DNA of 64,000 nt from Symsagittifera roscoffensis. Its lineage: Eukaryota; Xenacoelomorpha; Acoela; Convolutidae. A model generated the notes under the pieces. It was not told where the DNA came from and ran no database searches. It saw only the letters and a program-made list of their open reading frames with translations. The stretch lies in assembly GCF_963678635.1 (NCBI RefSeq), contig NC_087064.1:65341548-65405547 (forward strand), read 5' to 3'. Of this stretch, positions 47,581 through 59,653 are shown in pieces (position 1 is the stretch's first letter; each line of letters opens with the position of its first letter). The position numbers and the translations under genes were made by a program.

Positions 47581-49323
47581 TTCATTTGGTAAGTTAAAAT
47601 ATGACTCAACTACCCTGCCTATGTCAGGTTTCTTAGGCTCTTCGCCTGTTTCTGCTTCTAAGTCTCCTGTTTCTCTTGCTATTCTTATTTTTTATTACCA
47701 AATTTCAGTGTGGGTAAGTCCTACCCCCACTCCCCGGACAAAAACATCCATCGACGTCCCCGTCGATCGCATACCGGGTATCAAGTCAAGGTTAGAAGCT
47801 GGGATGAGTAGTCGTCCTTCCTGGGCAGCCCAGGAAGGATCCTCTCGTTCGGTCTTGATTTATTTCATGCTTTCACGTTCTACGTCTTGGATCGTGACAC
47901 TGGTCTCCTCAGGATCCGAGGTAATTTCATTCAGCCACTCTAAGACACGCAGGTTCGTCAAGTCTTGTTCGTGAGACTGCTGTTGCTCGTCGTCGAATTC
48001 TACCTCGATTTTTGACCAGTCGTCAACCCACTCATCGTCGTGATCATCGTCTATGTCAATGTCTTGTGACACAGTTATTTCCTCTAGACCCACTACTTCC
48101 TCTGTATGGTGAACGGTCTGTATGGTGAACGGAAGATCCGGTTCCAAGTTCTTGGGAACCTCTATCTGTTCGGGATCCTGCCAATCTTCCTCTGCGTAGG
48201 GTAAGGTTTCATCGTCCGCTTCGATCTGTTCGTTTGGATCCAGATCCAGCGGTGTATCCGTACCTTCCTCTACGACTTCGTTTCCATCGTTCTTCTCCCT
48301 GGTGCCTTTTTCGTTGACCTCACAAGCAGGATTCATCATTAGATAATCCCCTTCTTCCATGTCTGCAGGTATACACCAGTCTTCTGTCGATGGATTGTGT
48401 GGCTTGATGTTCTCGTAGTGGGCGGCTCGGCCAGTACTCAGTCTATAAAAGCGTCCCTCTTGATGCACCTCTGTAATCATGAAGGGTCCCCTCCATTTTT
48501 TTAGGAGCTTTTTTGTCCCTTTCGGTGGTATAACGTTCTGGAATACCCATACGTAGTCTCCCACCGAGTAAGCCTTTGCACCAGCTGCTTTCTTGTCGAA
48601 TCTTTTCCTCTGCCTTGCCTGTGCCTGCTGAGTGTTTTGTCTACACAAATCGTTCAGCTCCTGTTGGCGTCTGATCACATCCCTCACGTAGACCTGTGGG
48701 GACGTTTTCTTTCCCTCATATTCTGGGTAGAAGAAGGTTAAGGGTAAAGACTTTTCGTGTCCAGTTAGCATCATGTGTGGACTGACTCCAGTAGTGTAGT
48801 GTTGCGTGCTATTATATGCTCCCATCACCTGTGGAAGGTATCTGTCCCAATCGGTCATGTACCTGGAACAATATACTCTCAGCATCGACACTAACGTCCT
48901 GTTCTGTCTTTCCACTAAGCCATTCGTCTGAGGGTGGTATGTCGTGGAGTGAGCCTGAGCGACCTGTGAGTGTCTCATAAGCTCTTTCGTAGGCTCTCCT
49001 ACGAAAGCTGTTCCATTATCCGATTGAAACGTCATCGGACAACCATGTCTTGCTATCCACGTATTGATCAGGTGGTCGCATGTTTCTTCCGCCGTGGCAG
49101 TTATGCAGGGCACGGCCTCTGCATACTTCGTGAAATGATCTATCATGACCAGCACCTGATTATAACCATTGTCTGTCATGCATATCTTTTGGTGATCTAT
49201 TTGCACCACCTCGTTCAATTCAGACGACTCGATCGATTGTAAAGGAAATCGCAACTTCCTTGGATCCTTGACCTGTTGGCATGACAGACATGCTGTTACC
49301 CATTTCTCGCATGCTTTTTTCAT
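47581..49323 (-). pseudogene. pol: Integrase and acidic tail of element B
   Basis: The frame 49323-47860 starts inside the zinc finger (CLSCQQ kept, the HH half lost by a deletion of about 1 kb relative to A). The catalytic core is complete: first Asp in IDHQK near 49195, SDNG at 49012-49023, and Glu at 48910-48912 in VERQNR. A C-terminal domain with a GPF-like motif near 48480 is followed by a long acidic tail. A TAA near 47864 replaces a Tyr codon of A, and indels in an A/T run near 47690 add further stops before the macro domain. Confidence 0.88.
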
Positions 49324-49333
49324 TCCAGACCAC

Positions 49334-51613
49334 TCAAAGCGCTTCAGGATCCTCCGCTTTCTGTCCGTAAGAAGTACTGGTTAAAATCTCTTGGGGTATT
49401 GAGGATACTAGTTGCTGAACTATTGTCTTACAATCCCTCTCGTTCTCTTCGTGTTGTCGTCTGGACGGCATGATCTTCACCTTCTCCCTGACTGTTAGCG
49501 ATGCCACTGCTGCTGTCCACTCGGGGTCATCTCTGGTCACTTCTCTTTCTAACAATCCACCCAGCATCCGCATCACTTGTGGTGTGACTTGCACCGTTTT
49601 ATCCAATAATGAGAGGCTGTTTATATTCATGCGAGAGAGTTCTTGCTGGACCAGGTTCGAGCGCAGCAACAAATCCAAGGGGACCGGGTCCTCCTTGGAC
49701 AGGATCTTTATCTCGGCTGCTTTCTCTACAGGTAACTCAGGGTGCCCTGGAATTGGATGTCCAGACTTATCCAACCATCTCGTTAAGGGAAGCGCTTCAT
49801 AAGTTTCTTTGTCCAGAAATGAGAATCCCTCCTTTATTTCCGCCTGATTGGCCTGCTTCTGCTCCAATCTTTCATAGAACTCAGTTTTCTTGCTGAGGCT
49901 GTCAGCATTCTGGTGTTTATCACGCATCCTATGTTCGATTATCATATGGTAGCCATCCAATCTTACTATCCATCTACCAATATAACTCTGATCCATCGAG
50001 TAGGTCTTCAACCAGGATAACGCTCTGTTGTCCACGCGTAACTTGAAGGGAGCGCTCCCCAAGTATGCACGGTACTTTTCCACGAAGGTGACTACTGCAA
50101 TCATTTCTGCTTTTGGTGCGCCATATTTCATCTCTGTGTCACTCAAGACTTTGCTGCCGTATGCAATGGGACGGAGAACTGTTCTTCCGTTCCATTCTTG
50201 CTCTTGATGCAAGATTCCTGAGATGGCCACCACCGATGCGTCTGTGTCGAGAACATACATGCCCTTTTCTGTAGGCATGCCCAGCACTGCCGCTTCGCAC
50301 AGTTCCCGCTTTATGTTCTCGAAAGCAACCTGTGCCTCATCGTTCCATTCGAACTTTTGCCCTTTGTTGCGCATCAGCTTCTTCATCGGGTACACCTTGT
50401 CCGCATATCCTTTTATGAATTCTCGGTAGTAATTGGCAAACCCTAGGAAGCTCAGGAGCTGTGTGTCCGTTCTGGGGTTTTCCATGTCAACACTGCTTCC
50501 ACTGCTTCCGGGTCCGGCCTCACACCACGCCTATCCACCATTCTTCCTAGGTACTTAATCGAGTCCCTAAGGATTTCACATTTCGATGGTTTGCACTTTA
50601 ATCCTGCTCTTTTCATGCATCCAAAGACCTCATCGAGCCTATCAAGTGGTCTTCCAGGGTCGGTGTCGCTATGACTACGTCATCCACGTAACACATCACG
50701 AGATTCCCGTACTTCTTGGTCACTCTCGTCAAAGCCTGAGCCATCAGTCTTTGAAAAGTGGCCGTTGCATTGCACAAGCCGAAGGGCATCCTCTTCCACT
50801 GGTACAATCCCAATTCGCACGCGAATCCGGTTTTCTCTCTGTCCTTCTTCCGCAGAGGGACCTGCCAGAAGGCAGAACCTAAGTCCAATGTGGTGAAGAA
50901 CTTGGCATCACCAAGCTTAGATAGGCTCTCGTCTATTCGCGGTATCGGGTACGCATCTTTTATCGTTACCGCGTTCAAGTAACGAAAGTCGCAACAAAAT
51001 CTAAGCTGCCCCCTTTCTTTTTCGCAATTACTACTCCGCAAGCCTATGGCGATTTCGAGGGTTCTATCATATCGTATTCAAGCAACATTTCTATTTCCGC
51101 TCGGCACGCTTCCGATTTGTGTGGCGTCATTCGCCTTGCGCCTTCCCTATGGGGAACGGCGCCCTCTTCTAGTTCAATTTCGTGTTCGACGAAATTACAG
51201 CAACCGATTTCCGCCTTATGTTTTGAAAATACATCTGCGTTCCGATTTAGGAGGTCCCGCAATTTTTTGAAATCTCCCTCACCTATTTTCCCTTTTAAAT
51301 GTTCTATCTCTGGCAAAACCGGTTTGTCAGATTCTAGTTCATATGACGAGGGGCGTTCCGGAAAATTCGAGCAGCTTGATAAGCCGTCATCCGTTTCGGA
51401 TTTCATTGAAAACAATTTATGAATAGATTTTAATTCATTAATCCTCTTTAAAATTTTATCTTTATTGGCGTGATAAGGACAGTCTTTCACACTATATTTC
51501 TTCAAGTTTTGTGTCTCCTCATAGTCGTCCTCATTGGCAAAGCGTAGCCAAGCTTCTTTCCACGCTGGATTGAAACCGTGGTGTCCAGTGTGTTCAACAA
51601 CACACTGACACAC
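49334..51613 (-). pseudogene. pol: RT and RNase H of element B
   Basis: Three adjacent frames are broken by small indels: 51613-51044 (connector and RT N-terminus), 51041-50613 (RT fingers and palm, with LDLGSAF and YVDD at 50679-50690) and 50485-49334 (RT thumb and RNase H, with VLDTDAS near 50255). The palm region missing in A is present here. The 3' end runs into the deletion that removes the LSGE linker and the integrase zinc finger. Each single-base break is easily identified against the intact element 1 frame. Confidence 0.9.
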
Positions 51614-52566
51614 AGTCCGTTTCGCGTTACCGAGAAGCTCCGGCCTAAAATCACCGAACTCTGACTATTTGGATTCGGTACTAAGCAAACCTGTTTACTA
51701 TCACTTAACGAATTCAAATTTCTCATTCTAAAAGTTGCTACTACAGCTTGTCCTGGTTGTAATTTTACTTTTCTATCTAAAAAAATTGGTACCTTGTTTT
51801 TGTCTGTTATTATCCTATTAATTGGTCTCTTAACATACTTTCGGTCCGGGTTTCTAATCCGTATCAGACCGTTGTTCAAGTCAATCATCACGTCAAAATT
51901 GCTGACGAAATCTCTGCCTAAGATGAATTGGTCGGCGTCGTCCAAATTCTCTACCACCAGGAAGCTCATCCAAAGATCTCGTCCTCCCATGTGGAGAACC
52001 ATTATTGGTGTTCTCCCGGCCACGTAGATAGCTTCTCGATTGGCGGCCGCCAGTCGGAGATTCGTTGGAATTAGATCTTCCCGCGTGAAGCCTATTCTTT
52101 CCCAAAATTTTATCGGCATCACACTCACTACCGCTCCTGTGTCCAGAAGCCCTGTGACTCCGAGTTTTGTTCCGTTGGTGTCGAGCAGATGTGCGGTCAC
52201 ATCTGCTTCATACCCAATGTGTACTGCGTGTTGTTCCATCATGGCGTCATGGCCTATCCTGCGGACCTTGAGTTCCTCTTCTCCCAAATAGATCTGCCCC
52301 ATTTGGTCATCATCTGTTGTTACATAAGTCCTGGTGTAGATACTGATTCCATCCACGTTCAGCATTACTTGATACGGCCCATAGACCTCTAGGTAGCGTC
52401 CATGAAGTTTCTTCATGCGAGGACCACCCGTCGTTAGTAGTGCTCGCACAGCTCTCGACTCGGTGCGTGGCTCCACCAGCCTCAGATAATCTGCATATGT
52501 GTCCAAGTGCATCAAAGTGAACTCGGATGGTTCACTCAGATTTCTGATCACCTGATGTCCAGCCAC
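51502..52566 (-). CDS. Protease region of element B
   Basis: An uninterrupted 354-codon frame. It covers an N-terminal region conserved with element 1, then the aspartic protease with DTG at 52135-52143 (LLDTGAVVSVMP) and ILGRDFVSNFD, then the start of the RT connector. It overlaps the next RT frame by about 110 bases in another register, reflecting a frameshift rather than programmed overlap, since element 1 is continuous here. Confidence 0.87.
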   Translation of the reverse strand: MAGHQVIRNLSEPSEFTLMHLDTYADYLRLVEPRTESRAVRALLTTGGPRMKKLHGRYLEVYGPYQVMLNVDGISIYTRTYVTTDDDQMGQIYLGEEELKVRRIGHDAMMEQHAVHIGYEADVTAHLLDTNGTKLGVTGLLDTGAVVSVMPIKFWERIGFTREDLIPTNLRLAAANREAIYVAGRTPIMVLHMGGRDLWMSFLVVENLDDADQFILGRDFVSNFDVMIDLNNGLIRIRNPDRKYVKRPINRIITDKNKVPIFLDRKVKLQPGQAVVATFRMRNLNSLSDSKQVCLVPNPNSQSSVILGRSFSVTRNGLCVSVLLNTLDTTVSIQRGKKLGYALPMRTTMRRHKT

Positions 52567-52648
52567 TGAGATTATCGACTGTATCTCATTGCATTTTTTT
52601 TTGCCGCCAGCTCTTGAGGTTTATCCTTTCTGCGTGCATCTGCTTCAC

Positions 52649-54925
52649 TCAAAAGTCGAGCCTGCTGGCTTTCACTCCTGACAAAGCTTCTTCATGTCTT
52701 GGATGCGTAATGTCTGCCACTGCATCCCAGAATTGCGGACAATCTGATTTAAAATGACCTTCCAAGTTGCAAAAGAAACACCTCGGGCCGAATTTTGCAA
52801 TTACTCCTCTCATGAAGTCCTCATGGTCCAACTCTGACGCATCTTCGTCCTCGAGGCTGAAGCCTAGTGCTTTCATGCCTTGTTTGTAAGCTGGGCATGC
52901 TGACACATGATGGTCCGTTGAACTGCAATTAGCACAAGAGCGTCTCTTGCCCATATCATCCCTCGGTTTGTACCAATTGTTCCCTTGGTTTGCTGGTCCG
53001 TTGTTAAAATTGCCATAATTGTTCTTGTAATATCCAGATCTCGAAGGAGGTTTCAACAAAAGATACTCTTTTGATTTGAGCCTCAACTCCTCCGGTGTTG
53101 ACGCATTGGTTGATAGTGGTGTGTAATGCGTTGCTAGCATCGTACGAAGTTCATCATTCTTCACACCATCGATAAATTTCGAGGCTACGGCCAAGTTCAT
53201 TCTTCGGTTTGACTCGTCCGGTTGGCTGCGTCTCCTCAGCATTTCCAAATCATCGAGAAACTTGTCTATCGTTTCATCTTCTCGTTGCCTCCGTTTCTCG
53301 AAGCGCATCATCGCCTGGTGCCCCTGCACCCCTGATCCAAAACGGTTTAACAAGATTTCGAAGATTTTCTCAGCAGTGTCACGTTGATATTGCTTCTTGG
53401 CCATGACACAGTTCAGGGCTGTCCCTTCTAAGTTGCTGGTGAGCGCGCTGCATTCCTGTCTCTCCGACAAGTCCTCTTCCTCGAAATGCAGCTTCATTAC
53501 CTCTATCCAGGTATCAATACAGCCATCAGATTCGTCTTTGTAGCATCTTGGTTTCTTAAAGACTCTTCTGGACTACTCACTGCGTTCATTGGTTCTGGAT
53601 AACCTTGTCAGGAATGTCTCCAAAGACCTGTTTAGGGGTTCAAATGCTGTGGCCATTGCCGTAGCATCCCTTGAGTGTCCCGCTTGAGTGTCCTCACACC
53701 TCGTCAAAGGCTCTGTATGAGGTGCATCCCTGCAATCCGAATCGCCGTGAGTGTTTCCCTCTTGGCCTACATGACTCCTCCTCGGGCTCGCATGCCCCCT
53801 GTTGCCGGAATCACTTCTCCCAGTCGCATGTGTGCCTTGCGTTGGTCGTTCGTTAGAGGTTTGTCTGTTCCCCGTTGAACTTGCTCTACTGCTCGGGCCC
53901 CATGCTCCATTACCCCTTGTGGCATAGCCTGATGAACTGCCCCTGCCTCTAGTGGATCCGTACGTCTTCCTCTTTTGATGTTCATTGAAGTTCACCCTCG
54001 GTTCCCTGCTGGGACCTCCCGAGTTCGGTTCTCCTTCTTTTGGTCCACTCTTGCTGCTTAGTAGCCCGTCCAACCTATCCATGATAGCCTGAGTTCGCCT
54101 CTCCATCATCGCGTCTATCTTTGTGTCAAGAGTCCCAAGAGACTGCTCTTGTTGAATTCTTAACTTCTCCATGTCGTCTCTTAAGCGTAACTCTCGCTGT
54201 TCCGCCTCTCTTGTCATTCGCGACAAGTTCCTCGCCATATGTTCGTCCGTTCTTTCTTTCAAGCGTTTTTCGCTCCTCCCAACTTCTTGTCTGTTGCGGT
54301 TTATTTCTTCCCTCAGACTCTCTCTTTCAATGTGGACTGCCCTTTCTAGTTCACTCATCCTTATTGACATCTGCTCTTTTTGTTCTCCTAAACTGTCCAC
54401 TATGTTGTTTAAGGCTTCCTCTAGTGCTGCCCCGATATCCACGAGTGGCGTCACTAGTGGTGGTGTAACCCTGTCGGTCCCAGGTAGCTTCGTGCTGGTC
54501 GAGATCCGGGCCTTAACTCTCTGCCTAGACGTCTTTTCATTATCTATTTCAGGATCCGCTAGCGCGTTGCCTAGCCCTCTGGTTCTACTCTCGCCAGTTT
54601 GTGGCTCTGAACTTGTCCTAATCGCGAAGTCTTTTGACTGGCCCGTTGTGTTTGCCTCTTTGCTTATCGTTGTCACTACACCAAATTTGTCCATGGTTCC
54701 AGTCTCTCTTCCGACGTGTGCCTCATTTTCCTGGATCGAACTATTGAGGCTGACTTGAGATCCAAAGTCCCCTTGCTCTTCTTCATCCTCTTCCTCCTGG
54801 GATTCACCGTCGTTTCCTGCTCCTCCTCCCATGCTGAATGGAAAGATGTTTCCGAAGGTGTTCTTCATTCTTTTTTCTGAGAATGATGATGACGTTGTTT
54901 GTTTCCCAGTTCCCCCTGCCATCAT
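52649..54925 (-). pseudogene. gag: gag of element B
   Basis: The frame 54925-53573 (450 codons, starting MMAGGTGKQ) holds an acidic, Ser-rich N-terminus, a long coiled coil (about 54480-54080) and an Arg/Gly/Ser-rich region. A TAG at 53573-53575 replaces the Lys codon found in A. The frame continues to 52649 with the capsid-like region (IDTWIEVMKL) and two CCHC knuckles (CANC near 52930, CFFC near 52780). After the second knuckle a deletion of over 100 codons relative to element 1, with a frameshift, separates it from the protease frame. Confidence 0.9.
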
Positions 54926-54927
54926 AG

Positions 54928-54994
54928 TGAAGGCTGAAGGATTCGGAAATTGCTAAATTTTAAAAATTCGAAATAATAAACTTCTAAATTTTAA
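54928..54994 (+). repeat. Short LTR remnant of element A
   Basis: Bases 54929-54981 match 31113-31165 of the A 3' LTR in plus orientation and so mark the far side of the B insertion. About ten bases later the sequence switches to the 1.49-kb block, so over 1 kb of LTR and flanking sequence present in copy 1 is missing here. Confidence 0.8.
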
Positions 54995-56485
54995 ACTTTG
55001 CAATGCGACCCAGCAGACCCTATTGGAACTGATTTTAGACGATGATTGAATCAATTTTTGTTATTGTTTAAATTGTCGATTGTGTATTTGCTTTGTGATG
55101 AACTCCATATTAAATTTTCTATCTCTTAAGCCTACCACGTAGGAAGAAAGACCCCCTTAATAAAAAATTTTGTTAATTTAAAAAAAAACAAAACCAAGAA
55201 AAGTTGTGTGACTTACATTTTGCTTACAAATATTGGTTATCATTTTGCAATTAAAGTTTTCATTTTTTTTGAAGGTCACATTATTGCCAAAAAATTGGCT
55301 TAACTAGATAACCAGCAGTTTTTAATCAGACGATGGATATAGTTTCGAAAACGTGTGAATTCTTATTTTGAGCTTTTTCTGCTTCTGGTTTACCAAAACA
55401 GCTGAGTCAGTTTATTCTTATTTTTAATTTTTCTGGTTTTCAGATAATGACGTGGCCGTTTAGATGCGCCTTACCTGATAACTCTACTTCGTCACCTGTT
55501 GAAACCTTAAAATGTTAGCGGTTTTCGTAGGTCACCACATGGGATTTTTTAATCGTAAGTTGAGAGTTACTTATTATCATTTAGCAAAATTGCTTAGCCC
55601 TTATTTCTTGACGGTGATGATGTTGTCTTGTTCTGCTAATTATGAAAATTGGTTCGTGTAGATATGGAATCGAAATTGCCATTAAACCGCATAACTGCCA
55701 AAAGCGCCCGGTTCAACCTATTAGCAGAAGGTCAAAAGTTTCATAGTAACCAAGGCTACATAGTAACCGAGGTTAAAGTATCATAGTAACCGAGGTTGAA
55801 AAATTCCAACCATGGAATTATTTTAGATATGGAAAAGTAAAGTGTAACGTGAATAGAAAACTTGTTTATAAAACAAGTTTTACAAAACAAATGATCGTTT
55901 TCAATAACTTAAAGCAATGCATCTTTTGTCTTCTGAGCTTATTCATGCATAATTTAAGCAGTGAAAACTTAGTTTTTCTTTAGTAAAGTTATTTATGGAG
56001 TTTTTTTTGAAATTTTTTAACGTTTTTTTTTTCGTTTTTCTAATCGTTTTGCTACTAAAACTATTTTGCTATCGGCTTATTTTACTCTGAATGCCGAATG
56101 TGCCAAAAACTGTTTTGCAATCGTTCTATTGTGCCTTAGTTCTATTTTTTCGTTCAAGTATTTTTTATCACACCACGCAGAAAAACGACACTAATTTGGA
56201 AAAAAATATAATTTGTATTTTTTAAGACTATGGTTACAGCAGCTTTGTTCCACTAATTTTTGCGTGTACCGGAGGAGCAACACCAGGCTCTACAAAAACC
56301 ATCCAGAAACTAGCAGAGAAACTAAGCGAGAAACGGAACGAATCATACTCGGACACAATAAACTTTTTAAGAACAAGAATAAGTTTTGCACTTCTGAGGA
56401 GTGCAATCCTCTGCCTTAGGGGGTGCAAAAATCTTAAAAATACATCCAACATAGACAATTTTATCTGTGCTATAATCGCGAAGTC
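54995..56485 (+). repeat. 1.49-kb duplicated block, copy 2
   Basis: Near-identical to 32268-33754, with small indels. The CATAGTAACC repeat (about 55741-55795) has one more unit than copy 1. It continues without a break into the host sequence at 56486, so this copy is probably in its native right-hand context. Confidence 0.88.
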
Positions 56486-57550
56486 AATAATCGCTTCGCC
56501 TCTGTGTATGTTTTTCTTCCCGTCCAAAAATTGTGTTTTAAATGATTTTATAATGTATTTTACCTCTGCGTTAATTTTTATTGAAGTTTAAAGAGCTTCA
56601 AGGCCATTTTTATCCTTGTAGAATTTTCGAAATTGATCAGTAGTTTTTCGGGTTTTCTCGTGCTCATTGGCATTTTACAAAATGTGTTGAGAATGTAAAA
56701 TGTTTCTCGGTTTATCACCAAAGCGGCTAGATCAAACGCTATCAAAGTTATAAACAAAGCTGTTGAGTGGCTTTTTAAATCTTGTGTTTTATATGTTTTG
56801 AGTAAAAAGATCCTAAATAGTTTTTAGACCGAGAAGGAGTTCAGTCCTATTCAAAAATTGGCTCAATGTTTCAGTATTTGCGAGTTAACTTGTCCGGGTA
56901 GAACTAGGGCTAAGTTGAGCAAACAATAAAATCGGTATTCGTAGAAATGGACATAAAGTTTCAAATCTGGCCCAGTCAATTTGAACTTAGAGACAAGTTA
57001 AGATCCTCCTCCCGACGCCGTTTGTACGAGACGGGGGAGGCGATGTGAACTGAAAATCTCAAACATGTCAAAATTGCATCAAGTTTATCAAGCATACTAT
57101 CGGTACAAATATGATCCCTCAACAAAAAAATTTTTGATTGCAATTTAGTTTTTGAAATTGATATTAACATGCTAATTCGGCATAAAAGGATACGCCAAAT
57201 TTATTGAAAAACTGAAAGAATTGAGTTAAACTATTTATTTTGGGACCATTTGAGTTAAAATGCATTCAATTCAGTCTGAAAATGCATTTCTTCATTTAAA
57301 TGAAATCTGAATATATCATTTTCGTCCAATAGAATTTGACTTGGTTTATTTATACGAAAACAGCTTGATAATTTAATGCAAATTGTAATATCGAACAATT
57401 CCTGCTTAATTCCGCTCTAGCTCTGAATTTTACTTTCCGATTTGTCATTGAAATTTTAGCTGAAAGACATGATTCACTTGAATAAATTTTAAAAATGGTC
57501 ATCTATTTTTTAAACAAACTAGTTTGCTGACTTAAATAACGTGTTAATAA
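56486..57550. other. Host non-coding sequence upstream of the Ig gene
   Basis: AT-rich, with no supported gene or repeat. It may contain the promoter and 5' UTR of the downstream gene; I see no specific element that shows this. Confidence 0.5.
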
Positions 57551-57620
57551 ATGGAATCTTTTTCAAGCAGCTTCTCTGTTACTATATCCGGAATAAGAAA
57601 AAACCAAGTTCAATGTCAAG
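57551..57620 (+). CDS. Possible first coding exon of the L1CAM/neuroglian-like gene
   Basis: ATG 57551 opens a 70-base segment ending CAAG at a strong donor (GTAAGTTG). It ends with one base of a codon, exactly the phase needed by the next exon at 58104, and the join gives a continuous frame into the signal peptide. The 23 residues before the hydrophobic core make a long N-region, so an alternative upstream or downstream start is possible. Confidence 0.45.
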
Positions 57621-58103
57621 GTAAGTTGATTGCATGCGCGTGTGGATTGCCGAAAGTGTTGTTTAAGCTCAATCCAAATGCACCGAAAATCTATCATCCT
57701 TGGTTTGGACCAACATTTATTCAATTTCGGCAAAAATCTTTGAATAACTTTGTTTAATTAATTTTAGCGGGTTACATTTTGATTAATATAGATATCAGTA
57801 TTTAGTTGTAGCTTAAAGACAGCATTCGCATACGTATGAAATGTATTATAGTTGGGTCTTTAATATTTTGGGTCTACTTCCGTTAGTTGGATCTACTTCC
57901 GAAGACAGTTTTTGGACCACGATTTTTTTTTGGAAATGTCATGGCATAATATTCTGTGTACTTGCATTTTTGATCTTTTCATAAAGTGTTGGGGCCTCTC
58001 TTTCATATTTGCTCTTTCTAGGGATCAAAATATAATTGCTTGTTCTACAATATTAAGTTCAAAAGCGGATCAGCTGACATGTGAAGTTTTTTTTTGTTTT
58101 CAG

Positions 58104-58308
58104 TCTCGTGGAAGCGGACTTTGGTGCTATTTACCTCGCTACTTATCTTACTCGGAGCTTTATCAGATGCAGTGTCAATCAGAGAGTCAGATGTGCCAAT
58201 AGCTCCTAGCTTTACCACCCAGATCAGTCCAGTTGTAGTCGTACCGGCATTTAATTCAACAGGCAGACCTGAAGTATACTGTTATGCTGTCGGCAATCCT
58301 GAACCAAG
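58104..58308 (+). CDS. L1CAM/neuroglian-like exon: signal peptide and start of Ig1
   Basis: The acceptor is TTTTGTTTTCAG and the donor is CAAG/GTGTGG. The frame begins with a basic SWKR, then a hydrophobic core (LVLFTSLLILLGAL) and a probable cleavage after SDA, making a secretory signal. It then enters the first Ig domain with a PEVYCYAVGNPEP strand. In L1-family proteins the first Ig has the same Cys-x-A-x-GNP-x-P pattern just before the Trp strand. The product would be a neuronal cell-adhesion membrane protein; its fibronectin and transmembrane parts lie beyond the window. Confidence 0.8.
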
Positions 58309-58702
58309 GTGTGGTCATACGTTTTTTTGGTGTTAGATCATTTCGAACTCTGTTTCACAGCTTATGAAACACCGTTTTGTTCCAACCATTGTAAATGAAA
58401 AGGAGTTTTTTTCTGCGGTTGTTTTTTTTAAATGATTTTTCACGCAAAAGCAGGTACCACAAATAATCATCGAATTCGGTCGAGTGATATATCATATTAA
58501 AGCCCTTATAATCGTGATCCGAACAAATGTTAAAAAATTTGTCCCAGTGTCGAGAAAAAAGCTTATTTCGAACGAGTAAAGCGATCTTATAACGCAAGTT
58601 TTTATGAAGTTGGTCATTTAGGATGAGAAAGCATGATATTACTAAAAGGAAAACTAGTTTTGGAAGCTTTATTTAGTTCGTCTTCGACCACAAAAATTTT
58701 TA

Positions 58703-58760
58703 CACTTGCGAAGCTAGTGTATTAGTACGAACCTTTTTTTCCAATCCAAGTCGCAAATAT
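58703..58760 (+). repeat. Dispersed repeat, copy 1
   Basis: A block of about 55 bases containing GTGTATTAGTACGAACCTTTTTTT and then TCGCAAA. A related copy lies at 59300-59357 in the same intron, so it is probably a piece of a dispersed element. Confidence 0.5.
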
Positions 58761-59299
58761 TGGTGCCACTTTTGGGGCTCCTTTATAGATTTTTGATAGC
58801 ATGTGCTTTGTCATTCGAATAGTAATAAATTAACACATGATGCATTTTTAATTCATCAAATGTACCAAAAAAAGCTATTTGCTTCAAACAACATAACAAA
58901 ATAAAAACTCGATTTCAGAAGGTTTCTAACTCGCTATATTTCTACGTGTTTGTTTAGTTCTGTTATCATGCCACGCACCGAAAAAAAAAACAATTTTAGC
59001 TTGAAGAAAATAAGAAAAAAGTTGTTGTATGATGAAAGTGGTCGCAACACTCCGTGCTGCTTGCACAGCAACCTGATATCAAAACCGGATATCAAAATGA
59101 AATATTTATCAAGCAACCAAACTGAGAGAGTTTCAGCGACGTTCGAAGCTTTATTTGGAAATTAAAATGAAATTCACTGTGCTCGCGATAAGCAAGCCTT
59201 GTCAAATCGGAATATATACTTTTACCTGTTGTCAAACGTGTTCACAGCTCATTTTCTGTTTTTAAGAGTCGATGAGCGTAGTTCAGACTCTTCTTACAG

Positions 59300-59357
59300 A
59301 GTGAGCAGCGTAGTGTATTTGTACGAACCTTCTTTTTTTTCTAACCTAACTCGCAAA
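59300..59357 (+). repeat. Dispersed repeat, copy 2
   Basis: Similar to 58703-58760, with TAGTGTATTTGTACGAACC, a T-rich run and CTCGCAAA. Same orientation as copy 1. Confidence 0.5.
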
Positions 59358-59379
59358 GAAAAATGTTCGCTTATTTGGT

Positions 59380-59485
59380 GGTATAATTATAAGTTATAAG
59401 TGTATAATGGTTTAATTATATATTATATATGTAAATATGGTATAAGTGTTTAATGGTATCCTTATATATTATAAGTGTTGACTTA
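59380..59485. repeat. AT-rich imperfect tandem repeat
   Basis: Irregular repeats built on TATAAGTGT and TTTAATGGT, with alternating TA runs. Low-complexity intron sequence. Confidence 0.55.
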
Positions 59486-59572
59486 TTTGGCTATAATCAC
59501 GATCTGTAGCATTGGAAATTTCATAGCATTTGTTCTCTGCTTTGTTTGTGGCCAGTGTTTGTGATGTATTAA

Positions 59573-59653
59573 GCGTCCGTGGCTGAGTGGTTAGTGCATG
59601 AAATTCTTATCTCAAAGTCGCAGATCGAATCCGAGACAGCCGTTTTTTTTTTA
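59573..59653 (+). repeat. tRNA-derived SINE head or tRNA pseudogene
   Basis: TGGCTGAGTGGTTAGTGC fits the internal A box and GATCGAATCC the B box of RNA polymerase III promoters, at tRNA-like spacing. A run of T follows directly. The acceptor and T-arm halves do not pair well, so it is not a working tRNA. The A-box region is most like Ser/Leu-type tRNAs. Confidence 0.55.

Larger units (their letters stand above)
35400..54927 (-). mobile_element. Element B: giant Ty3/gypsy retrotransposon with macro and SGNH domains
   Basis: The element spans 19.5 kb without a 5' LTR or leader. Minus-strand order is gag, protease, RT, RNase H, integrase, macro domain, third coding region, 3' UTR, polypurine tract and 3' LTR. 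It sits inside the LTR of the second A copy: A LTR sequence stops at 35399 and resumes at 54929. It breaks off exactly at the gag start codon. Lesions include a stop in Gag, a Gag-protease deletion, a ~1-kb deletion removing the integrase zinc finger, loss of SGNH block V, a 697-bp tandem duplication, and several stops. It is inactive but far better preserved than A. Confidence 0.92.

Noticed and set aside
37321-54758. Plus-strand ORFs over element B, up to 269 codons
   Set aside because: Antisense shadows of B coding regions, including the 269-codon one opposite the macro domain and integrase tail.
32268-56485. The two 1.49-kb direct repeats as LTRs of a still larger element
   Set aside because: They have no TG...CA ends, primer-binding site or polypurine tract at their edges, and copy 2 continues into host DNA. 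Duplication explains them better.
58355-58597. 80-codon minus-strand ORF in an intron
   Set aside because: AT-rich, no family resemblance, inside the intron of the Ig gene.
59573-59653. Functional tRNA gene
   Set aside because: Acceptor and T stems do not pair and the variable region does not fit a Ser/Leu tRNA.
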